From Paenarthrobacter aurescens TC1 (lineage in GTDB: Bacteria; Actinomycetota; Actinomycetes; Actinomycetales; Micrococcaceae), in the NCBI GenBank assembly GCA_000014925.1, contig CP000474.1, positions 4,402,001 through 4,466,000 of the forward strand: DNA of 64,000 bases, read 5' to 3'. This document shows, one piece after another, positions 41,603 through 49,849 of the stretch; within the stretch, counting starts at the first letter, position 1, and the number at the start of each line of letters is the position of its first letter. Made by a program: the position numbers and the translations under genes. The notes beneath the pieces were generated by a model, which was given only the letters and a program-made list of their open reading frames with translations, was not told the origin of the DNA and made no database searches.

Positions 41603-43894
41603 GTGCGGGAGCCTGCAGTCAACGAGAGCGTGTCAGAAATCAGCGAAACTCCAGAGGAAAATCCGGAGGAGACGCCACAGGAAACGCCCGATGAAACCGC
41701 AAGCGAACCGGCGGAAATCACGTTTGATGAACAGTTCTACCCGGCCCGGCCCAAGGCTTTGCGGCCGATCGCCCGGAGGCGGCAGTTCTTCGCAGCCCGG
41801 CCCTCACTGGAATTCGATGGCCTGAACTCCACCTATGTGGACTGGCTCAGGAACCAATCCATGCTGGGTGACGCCAACACCATGGCCCGGCAATTGTCCG
41901 GGCAGGCCAGCATGTGGCAGAACTCTTACGCCAGGCCCAACCCGCGCTCAGCTGTGGAGCGCGCACCTGTCTGGTTCACCGCCTACCCGCTGTCCTTCAT
42001 CACCAAGGACGGCCAGTCATTCCTTTCAGCGTTGGGCGATCCTGCACTCTGGGATGCGTTCAGCCAGATTGGCATCCGCGGGCTCCACACCGGGCCGGTC
42101 AAGCTCGCCGGTGGCATCCGTGGCTGGTCGCAGACACCCAGTGTGGACGGCCACTTTGATCGAATCAGCATGGCGATCGACCCTGCCTTCGGCACCGAGG
42201 AAGAGTTCCGCCAGATGTGCGAGGTGGCCAACGAGCACGGCGGCACCGTCATTGACGACATCGTCCCGGGGCACACCGGCAAGGGAGCGGACTTCCGTCT
42301 TGCTGAAATGAACTTCCGGGACTACCCCGGCATTTATCACATGGTGGACATCCCCGAAGAGGACTGGCACCTGCTGCCTGATGTCCCGGAGGGCGAAGAC
42401 TCGGTGAACATCAGCCCGGCGGCTGAAGAGGCCCTGCAAAAGGCCGGGTACATCATCGGACGCCTGCAACGGGTCATCTTCTACGAACCCGGCGTCAAGG
42501 AAACCAACTGGAGCGCCACCAAGCCCATCATTGACACCACGGGCAAAACCCGGCGTTGGGTCTATCTGCACTACTTCAAGGCCGGCCAGCCTTCCATCAA
42601 CTGGCTGGACCCAACTTTCGCCGGCATGCGCCTGGTGGTGGGCGACGCCCTGCACTCATTGCTGGACCTCGGGACCGGAGCGCTCCGGTTGGATGCCAAT
42701 GGCTTCCTGGGGGTCGAGAAGAGTGCTGAGGAAGAACCCGGCTGGTCCGAGGGCCACCCGTTGTCCGAGGCCGCCAACCAGCTGATTGGTTCCATGATCC
42801 GCAAGGTGGGCGGGTTCTCCTTCCAGGAGCTCAACCTCACCATCGATGACATCAAGACGCAGTCCGAGTCCGGCCCGGACCTCTCCTACGACTTCATCAC
42901 CAGGCCCGCGTATCACTACGCCCTGGTTATAGGAGACACAGAGTTCCTGCGCCTTACCTTGCGGCTTTCCATGGAGATCGGCGTGGACCAGGCGTCGTTG
43001 GTGCATGCCCTCCAGAATCACGATGAACTGACCTATGAGCTGCTCCACTTCGCTGCGGGCCACAGGGACGATGTCTTCGAACTTGCCGGCGAGGAACTCA
43101 CCGGCGCAGAGGTGGCCGAGAAGGTCCAGAACACCATGCGGGAACGGCTCACAGGTGAGAACGGGCCCTATAACGCGGTCTTCACCACCAACGGCATTGC
43201 CTGCACCACGGTCAGTTTCATCATGGCGGCCCTGGGCATCAACGATCAGGATGCCATCACCGAGGAGCAGGAAGCCCAGGTGCTTGACGCCCACGTGCTG
43301 TTGTCCATGTACAACGCATTGCAGCCCGGCGTCTTCGCGCTTTCCGGTTGGGACCTGACGGGCATCACAGCACTGGATCGGGAGACGGTCCGGGAGCTCA
43401 CGTCGCAGGGTGACACCCGTTGGATCAACCGTGGCGCACACGATCTCATGGGGACCAGCCCGGACGCGAAGTTCTCTTTGGCGGGAATGCCCCGTGCCCG
43501 GAGCCTCTACGGTCCGCTGCCCGATCAGCTGAAGGACCCGAACTCCTATGCCCGGCGCCTCCAGCAGATCCTCACGGTACGGGAAGAGTCGGGGATCGCC
43601 ACCAGCACGCTTCTGGATGTGCCCGACGTTTCCCACCGCGGGCTGTTGGTGCTGGTGAACCAACTCGCCGACGGAGCACTGCAGGTCACTGTCCTGAACT
43701 TCTCGGATCAGGACATTGCCGGCAGCATCCAGTCCTCACACCTTGTCCCGGGCGCCACCGTCCATGATCTATTCTCCGGCGAGGACGTCAGCCAAGTGGA
43801 TGACCTCCACAGTTTCTTCCTCGAGTTGCCCGCTTTCCAAGGCACGGCGCTTCTCTTGAAGGACCCGGTAGTGGAGGACGAGGTCACCGAATAG
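41603..43894 (+). CDS. GH13 family alpha-glucan-active enzyme (trehalose synthase-like)
   Basis: 763 residues. After an acidic 45-residue N-terminus comes a GH13 barrel: region [10 protein letters not shown] (about 218), nucleophile D364 in [10 protein letters not shown], acid/base E409 in SFQELNLT, and D474 in QNHDEL. The intact triad predicts activity. DDIVPGHTG replaces the usual DxVxNH and marks an uncommon subfamily; relatives are annotated as trehalose synthase or maltose glucosyltransferase. AAGGAG precedes the GTG start. No other trehalose or glycogen gene is nearby, so specificity stays open. Confidence 0.82.
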   Translation: MREPAVNESVSEISETPEENPEETPQETPDETASEPAEITFDEQFYPARPKALRPIARRRQFFAARPSLEFDGLNSTYVDWLRNQSMLGDANTMARQLSGQASMWQNSYARPNPRSAVERAPVWFTAYPLSFITKDGQSFLSALGDPALWDAFSQIGIRGLHTGPVKLAGGIRGWSQTPSVDGHFDRISMAIDPAFGTEEEFRQMCEVANEHGGTVIDDIVPGHTGKGADFRLAEMNFRDYPGIYHMVDIPEEDWHLLPDVPEGEDSVNISPAAEEALQKAGYIIGRLQRVIFYEPGVKETNWSATKPIIDTTGKTRRWVYLHYFKAGQPSINWLDPTFAGMRLVVGDALHSLLDLGTGALRLDANGFLGVEKSAEEEPGWSEGHPLSEAANQLIGSMIRKVGGFSFQELNLTIDDIKTQSESGPDLSYDFITRPAYHYALVIGDTEFLRLTLRLSMEIGVDQASLVHALQNHDELTYELLHFAAGHRDDVFELAGEELTGAEVAEKVQNTMRERLTGENGPYNAVFTTNGIACTTVSFIMAALGINDQDAITEEQEAQVLDAHVLLSMYNALQPGVFALSGWDLTGITALDRETVRELTSQGDTRWINRGAHDLMGTSPDAKFSLAGMPRARSLYGPLPDQLKDPNSYARRLQQILTVREESGIATSTLLDVPDVSHRGLLVLVNQLADGALQVTVLNFSDQDIAGSIQSSHLVPGATVHDLFSGEDVSQVDDLHSFFLELPAFQGTALLLKDPVVEDEVTE

Positions 43895-43896
43895 AA

Positions 43897-43937
43897 AGCA
43901 CGACGTCGGCACTCACGGTGAGTGCCGACGTCGGGCT
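43897..43937. terminator. Terminator hairpin, second copy of the intergenic element
   Basis: AGC-A-CGACGTCGGCACTCA (43897-43915) pairs with TGAGTGCCGACGTCG-G-GCT (43919-43937), with one mismatch and a three-base loop, two bases after the GH13 stop. It ends the GH13 transcript and the converging LysM/NlpC transcript. It is nearly identical in its core to the hairpin at 45707. Confidence 0.8.
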
Positions 43938-43975
43938 AATTCGCGGCTCGCAGGCGCAATGGCCAGACTGCAGAC

Positions 43976-44782
43976 CTACGCGACGCGCACGAAGGACGCA
44001 CCTGGAAGCCAGCTGAGGGAGTGGACTGCGGTGGTGTAACCATTCACACCGCCACTTACCACCTGGCCGTTGCCAGCGTAGATGCCTACGTGTCCGGCTG
44101 TGATGACCAGGTCACCGGGTGCTGGTGTGCTCACGACCGTTCCGTACTGGAAGAACTGCGCCGGGGCGAGGTCACCAACTCTCTTACCAGCCGAGCGCAG
44201 TGCTTTCTCCACCATCGCGGTGCAGTCCTGCTGCAGGCCCAGCTGAGAGTTGGCCGAGGCCAGCAGATGCGTGCCGACGGAACCGGCAGTCATGGGGGCG
44301 GAGTCCGAGGTCAGAGAGATTTCCTGGCTCGGAGCGGCTGCAGAGGTGGCTGATGTGGTGGCTGACTCTGCTGCAGCCGCGTATCCCGCTGCGGGGATCC
44401 GTAGCTGGTCACCGGGAAAGATGATCGACGAAACGGATAACCCGTTTGTAGAGAGGACATCGTTCAAGCTCACGCCGTACGCTGCAGCAATCATCCCGAG
44501 CGTGTCACCGGAAGCCACGGTGTGGATATTCTCGGCGGGCAGCGCCGCTGCCGCGCCGGTGAACGCCTGCCCTGTGATGGTTGTCTCCTGATTATCAGCA
44601 CCATAAACACCTGCCTGGGCCGGTGCCCCGACCCCAGTGACAAGGCCCGAAACAGCGACCGCTACGAGTGCCGGACGTCCCAGCACCCGTGCTTGGGATA
44701 TCGCCGTGACGGCCAATCCCTCCAGCACAATTGAGCGTCCAGGGGTAGCCCGATGGCGGGCACTAACCGAATTCTTCGACAT
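43976..44782 (-). CDS. Secreted LysM-NlpC/P60 peptidoglycan hydrolase
   Basis: 268 residues: signal segment about 17-57 (RPALVAVAVSGLVTGVGAPAQA), one LysM domain at about 86-130 (HTVASGDTLGMIAAAYGVSL), an Ala/Ser-rich linker, and an NlpC/P60 domain with catalytic C187 (QQDCTAMVEKAL) and H231 (TAGHVGIYAGNG). It should cut stem peptides of peptidoglycan outside the cell. The ATG at 44782 is used because the longer frame to 44842 would lie within the riboswitch. Predicted control: c-di-AMP riboswitch and a Crp-like site. Confidence 0.87.
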   Translation of the reverse strand: MSKNSVSARHRATPGRSIVLEGLAVTAISQARVLGRPALVAVAVSGLVTGVGAPAQAGVYGADNQETTITGQAFTGAAAALPAENIHTVASGDTLGMIAAAYGVSLNDVLSTNGLSVSSIIFPGDQLRIPAAGYAAAAESATTSATSAAAPSQEISLTSDSAPMTAGSVGTHLLASANSQLGLQQDCTAMVEKALRSAGKRVGDLAPAQFFQYGTVVSTPAPGDLVITAGHVGIYAGNGQVVSGGVNGYTTAVHSLSWLPGASFVRVA

Positions 44783-44784
44783 GT

Positions 44785-44962
44785 CTCTAGCCTCTCCAGT
44801 GCCTGCGGGGGTGAGCGTGATACCAACTACCAAGGCCGTCAAAGAGGGCCGTGGGAATGTGGTTCCCCCGTCCCTGCCAGCTGAAAAGCGATTGGATTCC
44901 GGTCAGCGGCAGGGCTCGGCAATCTGACCAGAGCGCCCCGGTTGAAACCAAGGCACTCTTAG
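44785..44962 (-). ncRNA. c-di-AMP riboswitch (ydaO-yuaA type)
   Basis: On the minus strand, between the promoter region and the wall hydrolase, the sequence has a hairpin GAGTGCCTTGG/CCGGGGCGCTC (about 44931-44957), GAGCCCTGCCGCTGACCGG, and the diagnostic GGCAGGGACGGGGGAACC, then CCGCAGGCACTGGAGAGG just before the ATG. This is the order and core of ydaO-yuaA aptamers, which in actinobacteria commonly precede resuscitation and wall-hydrolase genes and lower expression when c-di-AMP is high. Recognised from pattern, not by covariance search. Confidence 0.75.
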
Positions 44963-45089
44963 TAAGAGGACGATCGCGGCCTTTTATGACGCGGCTCCCG
45001 GTAACTCACACGATTAGGTGGGGAATGAGAGAAGCGCGGAGCCCGGCTTTGGCCCACAGGCGCTCCTGACCGCTGAGGTTCGTGTCTTT

Positions 45090-45105
45090 CGTGACAAATG
45101 TCACT
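45090..45105. promoter_or_regulatory. Crp/GlxR-like site upstream of the riboswitch
   Basis: GTGACAAATGTCAC (45091-45104) is a perfect palindrome that fits the core GTGA-N6-TCAC of cAMP-receptor-type regulators. It is about 130 bases upstream of the riboswitch 5' edge on the hydrolase side and about 115 bases upstream of the alpha-CTD-like gene. Mycobacterial rpfA has a similar Crp-plus-riboswitch arrangement. Confidence 0.55.
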
Positions 45106-45217
45106 CCGAAAGTCCGGCATATTTTGGGCTTGCACGGCACTTAATCCGTGCCTTCCATGCCGTCAGCCGTGCTCGACAGGAACGGCGAAATGTCCGTCCC
45201 TTGCCAGAAAGTCATAA

Positions 45218-45661
45218 ATGCAGTCGCCGAACAACAACCCAATTCCCGATCACAACGGAGAACTGGGCAGCACCGAGGTCTTGACCGAGCTTGGGCTGCC
45301 CGCAAGGCCCATGACCAGCCTTCGTCGGCGCGGTATCTCAACCATTGAAGAGTTGATTACTTGGTCCGCCGAAGACCTTCGGTTTGAGGTGCAAGGACTC
45401 GGAAGGGGTGGGCTCAAGGAGATAGAGGCTGCACTGGCTCGCCTGGGTCTACAGCTGTCAGCAACCACACGGCGGTCAGAAGTGGCTGCGGCGGCGACCA
45501 CTGGCAAGCTGGCGACCGCAAACGCGGCCAGGGCGGAAGGCCGAACAGCCATGGAAGCGGCCCGTCTAGTGGGGTGGAGTCGCGCCACTTTGTACAGGCA
45601 CCACCAGGCCGCCTCACGTCGTAGCGTGGACATTCAGGAAGCGCCCGGCATAGCCAGTTAA
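45218..45661 (+). CDS. RNA polymerase alpha-CTD-like protein with a C-terminal resolvase-type HTH
   Basis: 147 residues. Residues about 18-80 follow the alpha C-terminal domain closely: LGLPARPMTSLRRRGISTIEEL, then LGRGGLKEIEAALARLGLQL, the helix-hairpin-helix that binds UP elements. Residues about 95-135 look like a Hin/resolvase HTH (AARLVGWSRATLYRHHQ). No catalytic domain is present, so it is probably a small DNA-binding regulator. The ribosome site is weak. Divergent from the wall-hydrolase gene with a Crp-like site in the shared gap. Confidence 0.7.
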   Translation: MQSPNNNPIPDHNGELGSTEVLTELGLPARPMTSLRRRGISTIEELITWSAEDLRFEVQGLGRGGLKEIEAALARLGLQLSATTRRSEVAAAATTGKLATANAARAEGRTAMEAARLVGWSRATLYRHHQAASRRSVDIQEAPGIAS

Positions 45662-45706
45662 TGTCCGGCTGGCCAACGAATGTAACAAGCTTTCGAAGAA
45701 ACGCGG

Positions 45707-45751
45707 AAAGCACGACGTCGGCACTTTAGGTGAGTGCCGACGTCGAGCTTT
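45707..45751. terminator. Terminator hairpin, third copy of the intergenic element
   Basis: AAAGC-A-CGACGTCGGCACT (45707-45725) pairs with AGTGCCGACGTCG-A-GCTTT (45733-45751), one mismatch, seven-base loop. It separates the alpha-CTD-like gene from the converging PPK2 gene, and A- and T-tracts at its ends give it a bidirectional intrinsic-terminator form. Confidence 0.82.
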
Positions 45752-45755
45752 GGTG

Positions 45756-46700
45756 TTAGTCGCCTACGGCGTCGCGGCCGCGGCGGAGGATGAGCGGATC
45801 GGCGTCGTAGACAACCGAGGTGTCCTTGTCCTCATAGTCGAACTGGTTGAGGAAGTAGCGCATGGCATTGATGCGCGCGCGCTTCTTGTCGTTGGACTTG
45901 ATGGTGATCCACGGCGCGTGGTCGGAGTCCGTGTGCAGGAACGTCCGTTCCTTGGCGTCCGTGTACTCGTCCCAGCGATCCAGCGACGCCAGGTCCATGG
46001 GCGAGAGCTTCCAGCGGCGGACGGGGTCGATCTGGCGGATGGCGAAGCGTGTGCGCTGCTCCTGCCGTGTCACGGAGAACCAGAACTTGGTGACGTGGAT
46101 GCCGGCGTCCACCAGCATCTTTTCGAAGACCGGGGCCTGACCCATGAAGGTGTCATATTCGTCGTCAGTACAGAACCCCATGACGCGTTCCACGTTGGCG
46201 CGGTTGTACCAGGAGCGGTCGAACATGACGATCTCACCTGCGGTGGGAAACTGCTGGATGTAGCGCTGGAAGTACCACTGGCCTTGCTCGCGGTCAGAAG
46301 GCTTGGCGAGCGCAACGGTCCGGGCGGAGCGTGGATCCAGATGCTCAGTGAAACGCTTGATGGTGCCGCCTTTGCCGGCGGCGTCACGTCCCTCGAAAAC
46401 GATGACGTGCTTGAGCCCAAGGTCCTGGCCCCAATACTGGAACTTCAACAGTTCGATCTGCAGGCGGTACTTCTCGATCTCGTACTCATCGCGGGTCATC
46501 CGCTGCTGGTAGGGATAGTCCTCGTTCCACGTCTCCACCGCTGATCCACCGGGGTCGATGAGGTCCGGGTCTTCGCCCTGGCCGCCGCTGATGGTGTAAC
46601 CCAATTCAACAAGGTGGTCTATGGTTTCCCGCAGGTTGTCCCTGACCCACCAATCGTCCAGTGATGTGCCTGTTGGGCTCGATGGACTTGCCTCCGTCAT
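45756..46700 (-). CDS. ppk2: Polyphosphate kinase 2 (PPK2 family)
   Basis: 314 residues. The P-loop-like core has Walker A IVFEGRDAAGKGGTIKRF, the conserved catalytic region MFDRSWYNRANVERVMGF, and FWFSVTRQEQRTRF with the lid arginines. It transfers phosphate between polyphosphate and nucleoside diphosphates. Single-domain length and lid sequence suit class I (ADP/GDP phosphorylation). It stands alone. Confidence 0.9.
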   Translation of the reverse strand: MTEASPSSPTGTSLDDWWVRDNLRETIDHLVELGYTISGGQGEDPDLIDPGGSAVETWNEDYPYQQRMTRDEYEIEKYRLQIELLKFQYWGQDLGLKHVIVFEGRDAAGKGGTIKRFTEHLDPRSARTVALAKPSDREQGQWYFQRYIQQFPTAGEIVMFDRSWYNRANVERVMGFCTDDEYDTFMGQAPVFEKMLVDAGIHVTKFWFSVTRQEQRTRFAIRQIDPVRRWKLSPMDLASLDRWDEYTDAKERTFLHTDSDHAPWITIKSNDKKRARINAMRYFLNQFDYEDKDTSVVYDADPLILRRGRDAVGD

Positions 46701-46786
46701 GCGGTCCTCCTGGTCTGTGAGCCTGCCCGGTCTGCGGGTAGTGCGCGGCAGCCTAACAAGGCTTGGTGACGGGAACGTGAACGGGC

Positions 46787-47335
46787 CTAGGCGGGCGCTC
46801 CCAGGTCAATCCAATAGCGTCGAAAAAGCTGCCCATCCTCGTCCGTCCGCACATCCTCGAGCACCCCTCCACACCGCTCGATGGTCCTTGCGGACGCTGC
46901 GTTGCTGTCATCGCACGTCAGCAGAACGCGATCCGGCAGAATGCCATTCGGCTGTGCCCGGGCGGACAAGCGGGCACAGAGTTCCCGGAGAGCCCAAGTA
47001 GCCGCTCCCCTTCCACGGTCGGACGGTCGTACCCCGTAGCCGATATGGCCACCCGAGTTAAGGAGGGCCGGGGTCAGGTGGTGACGGAATGCGATGGAGC
47101 CTACATAGCGCGAGTGCTCAGTGATCCAGCGAAAAGTACACGGAACCATGCCGTCCTTCTCCGGGGTGTTTTCAGCGTCCAGCAGCCTGGCAACCCATTC
47201 CTCAAACCCCTCCGGGGTGGTGACGTCGTCAGCCATGAAGACGGCGGCACCGTCCTGATGGGCGCCTGCCCACTCTCGGTGGGACTCGAGGAACGAGTGG
47301 TAAAAGGACTTATCAGGGGCAACAAGCGTGAACAT
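46787..47335 (-). CDS. GNAT-family N-acetyltransferase
   Basis: 182 residues with GNAT motif A visible as HIGYGVRPSDRGRGAATWALREL (the RGxGxA acetyl-CoA loop) and a later TCDDSNAASARTIERCGG. It resembles small-molecule or ribosomal-protein-type acetyltransferases. Acceptor unknown and the neighbours give no clue. Starts MFTLVAPDKSFYHSF. Confidence 0.82.
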   Translation of the reverse strand: MFTLVAPDKSFYHSFLESHREWAGAHQDGAAVFMADDVTTPEGFEEWVARLLDAENTPEKDGMVPCTFRWITEHSRYVGSIAFRHHLTPALLNSGGHIGYGVRPSDRGRGAATWALRELCARLSARAQPNGILPDRVLLTCDDSNAASARTIERCGGVLEDVRTDEDGQLFRRYWIDLGAPA

Positions 47336-47390
47336 GGACCGACCCTATCCCGGACGCGCTTTCCCGGGTTGTCATACCGGGCTGCTAGGC

Positions 47391-48296
47391 CTACGGGTTT
47401 GTTCGCGGCAGCTTCCTGCCCCGCACAGCTGCGTGCGTCTTCTGGAGTGCAGCAATTGATGAGTCGTAGGAATGCTGGGCGACTCCCACAAAGAGGCAGT
47501 CAACGATCATCATCTGCGCTATCCGGCTACCCATTGCCCCCGGCCGGAAAGGAGTCTCGCGGGCGGCCGTACTCAACACAATGTCGGCCCCCCTGCCCAA
47601 TGGCGAGTCAGCATGGTTGGTGATGGCGATGGTGACGGCTCCGGCCGCTTTGCCCGCCTTCAGGAAATCGATGGTGTCCATGGTGGCTCCCGAGTGAGAG
47701 ATGGCGATAGCAACGCCGTCGGCATCGAGGAGGGCCGCGGAAGCCAGGGCGGCATGCGGGTCCCCCCAACTGAACGAGGTTAGGCCTATCCGGTGCAATT
47801 TCTGCTGCATGTCCTGGCCCACCAACCCGCCCGCTCCCACGCCGAAGATGTCGGTCTTCCGGGAACTGGACACCGCGCTTACCGCCCGGGCCAGCTGTTC
47901 CACGTCCAGCACTTGGGCGGTATCGGCGATGGACATGGTTTCGTTGAAGGCAATTTTGGAGACGATGTCCTGCAGCGAGTCTGCAGTGTTGATGTCTTCA
48001 TAGACCGCGGCAGGCACGCCATGGGCCACACTCTCCCGCGCAGTTTCGCGGGCTAGGTCCAGGCGCAGAGCGGAGTAGCCGCCGTAGCCCACCTTCTTGT
48101 AGAACCGGACCACAGAAGTAGTGGATGTTCCACACTCCTCAGCCAGGTCACCGATGGACATGGCTGCTGCCCTGGACGGGTCAGCCAGGACCAGCTCAGC
48201 CACGGCCCGTTCCGAGGGGCGCAGTGCCGGCAGGACAGAGCGAATCCGCACCAGAACTGTGCGGGACAACTGTGCATTGTCCGGCGCTTCCACCAT
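47391..48296 (-). CDS. murR: MurR/RpiR-family transcriptional regulator
   Basis: 301 residues: N-terminal HTH_6 (SERAVAELVLADPSRAAAMSIGDLAEECGTSTTSVVRFYKK) and a SIS sugar-phosphate isomerase-like domain (FGVGAGGLVGQDMQQKL, AIAISHSGATMDTIDFL) that binds phosphosugars. It diverges from namZ-nagZ, so MurNAc-6-phosphate is a likely effector as for MurR. AAAGGA is four bases before the ATG at 48296. The symbol is given by context; other RpiR roles are possible. Confidence 0.8.
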   Translation of the reverse strand: MVEAPDNAQLSRTVLVRIRSVLPALRPSERAVAELVLADPSRAAAMSIGDLAEECGTSTTSVVRFYKKVGYGGYSALRLDLARETARESVAHGVPAAVYEDINTADSLQDIVSKIAFNETMSIADTAQVLDVEQLARAVSAVSSSRKTDIFGVGAGGLVGQDMQQKLHRIGLTSFSWGDPHAALASAALLDADGVAIAISHSGATMDTIDFLKAGKAAGAVTIAITNHADSPLGRGADIVLSTAARETPFRPGAMGSRIAQMMIVDCLFVGVAQHSYDSSIAALQKTHAAVRGRKLPRTNP

Positions 48297-48442
48297 GATT
48301 TCCTTTCGATGGGTCGAACCCGGGCCGGGGCACTGCCCCCGACCCAAGTCACCGCCCGAGTCTTGTCATTAAGTTACACAAGCGGCGTTGAGAAGGTAAG
48401 TCATTGACGCAATGCCAGCAAGCGAATACGGTCGATGTAAGG

Positions 48443-48457
48443 AAAATCACAAATTTT
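48443..48457. promoter_or_regulatory. AT-rich inverted repeat upstream of namZ
   Basis: AAAAT-CACAA-ATTTT lies 34 bases ahead of the namZ ATG in the murR/namZ divergent gap. RpiR-type operators are often AT-rich dyads, so this is the best local operator candidate, but the arms are only five bases long. Confidence 0.35.
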
Positions 48458-48491
48458 GTCATGTCACTCGCTCCCCTCGAAAGGCTTCTTC

Positions 48492-49793
48492 ATGGCACTG
48501 GACCGTAGAAAACTGCTCCATGCATCCGGGCTGGCGGCAGCTGCCGCCGTCGTCGCGCCTTTTGCTCCCGGCGCAGCTGCCAGCACCAACCCCAGCGCGC
48601 AGAATCGGCCGGGGAAACCGGGCGCTCCAGTCAGTGGCGCCGACGTTGCCGCCGCGACAAACTGGAGCATTTTCGCGGGACGCAAGGTGGGAGTCATCAC
48701 CAACCCCACCGGCGTGTTGGCGAATTTCCGCTCGATCGTGGATGACATGGCGGACAAAGGCGTGGACGTCGGAGCAGTCTTCGGTCCCGAGCACGGTTTC
48801 CGAGGGACCGCGCAGGACGGCGCCAGCGAAGGAACCTCCGTGGACCCGCGGACCGGCATCACGGTTTACGACTCCTACGGCGCCAACGTTGCCGATTATG
48901 TGGGCTTCTTCGAAGCGTCGGGGGTGGACACCATCTGCTTCGACATCCAGGACGTCGGGGCACGCTTCTACACCTACATCTGGACCATGTGGGGTGCCAT
49001 GCAGGCGGCGTCGCAGAAAGGAGCCACGTTTGTTGTCCTCGACCGTCCGAACCCCATCGGTGGCCAAGCCCGCGGACCGGTCCTGCAAAAGGGGTTCGAA
49101 TCCGGCGTTGGCCAGTTGGGCATTGCGCTCCAGCATGGGATGACGGTGGGCGAGCTCGCCAAATACTTCAATGCGGTTCATCTTCCGGCCGCCGGACTCA
49201 CACCCATCCAGGACCTTCAGGTGGTGGAGGTCCAGGGATGGCGCCGCGACATGACCGGACCGGACAACCGGGCGGCCTGGATCCTGCCGAGCCCCAACAT
49301 GCCAACACCGGAAACGGCCACCCTGTACCCCGGCACGGCCCTGTTCGAGGCCACCAACATGTCGGAAGGGCGCGGCACAACCCGGCCCTTCGAACTCATC
49401 GGCGCGCCCTACGTGGACTACCGCTGGGCCGAGGCACTGAACAGCAAGGGCTTGGCAGGCGTCACGTTCCGGGAGGCATACTTCCAGCCGACTCTTTCCA
49501 AGAACCAGGGCCTCATCTGTGGTGGCGTGCAGGTTCACATCACCGATCCCACCCGCGTCGAAGCCCTGGAAGTGGGCACCCACATGTTGGTCGAAGCCAA
49601 GCGCCTATACCCCGGCTTCGGTTGGCGCGGCGACGGCGGCCGCTGGATGGGCCTGCTAAGCGGCTCGGCCAGGTTTGCTGAACAGCTCGACGCCGGTGCT
49701 GACGCCAAGACCATCATGGACAGCTGGCGCTCCGAACTGGACCAGTTCGTGCGCGAGACCCGCGCGTATCTCCTCTACAACGGCAAGCGCTAG
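48492..49793 (+). CDS. namZ: Exo-beta-N-acetylmuramidase (NamZ, DUF1343), exported
   Basis: 433 residues. A Tat-like signal peptide (DRRKLLHASGLAAAAAVVAPFAPGAAAS, residues 4-31) precedes the DUF1343 domain with GVITNPTGVL, VGAVFGPEHGFRG, ICFDIQDVGARFYTYIW and VLDRPNPIGG. NamZ removes MurNAc from the non-reducing end of peptidoglycan fragments. The ATG at 48492 with AAAGG seven bases ahead begins the signal peptide; the upstream extension does not. It is followed by a GH3 gene, the same NamZ-NagZ pairing as Bacillus ybbC-ybbD. Confidence 0.87.
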   Translation: MALDRRKLLHASGLAAAAAVVAPFAPGAAASTNPSAQNRPGKPGAPVSGADVAAATNWSIFAGRKVGVITNPTGVLANFRSIVDDMADKGVDVGAVFGPEHGFRGTAQDGASEGTSVDPRTGITVYDSYGANVADYVGFFEASGVDTICFDIQDVGARFYTYIWTMWGAMQAASQKGATFVVLDRPNPIGGQARGPVLQKGFESGVGQLGIALQHGMTVGELAKYFNAVHLPAAGLTPIQDLQVVEVQGWRRDMTGPDNRAAWILPSPNMPTPETATLYPGTALFEATNMSEGRGTTRPFELIGAPYVDYRWAEALNSKGLAGVTFREAYFQPTLSKNQGLICGGVQVHITDPTRVEALEVGTHMLVEAKRLYPGFGWRGDGGRWMGLLSGSARFAEQLDAGADAKTIMDSWRSELDQFVRETRAYLLYNGKR

Positions 49794-49849
49794 TCGCGCA
49801 GACCAACGCAAACCTCAACCACAACAAGGACGATGGGATTGGGATTCAC

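Noticed and set aside
44783..44842. 20-codon extension of the LysM/NlpC gene
   Set aside because: It would translate the 3' part of the riboswitch; the ATG at 44782 directly precedes the signal region.
37796..45751. Repeated hairpins as CRISPR repeats
   Set aside because: Kilobases apart at gene ends, imperfect copies, no cas genes.
49081..49100. GGTTCGAATCC, resembling a tRNA T-loop
   Set aside because: Inside the well-supported namZ coding frame, with no acceptor or anticodon arms around it.
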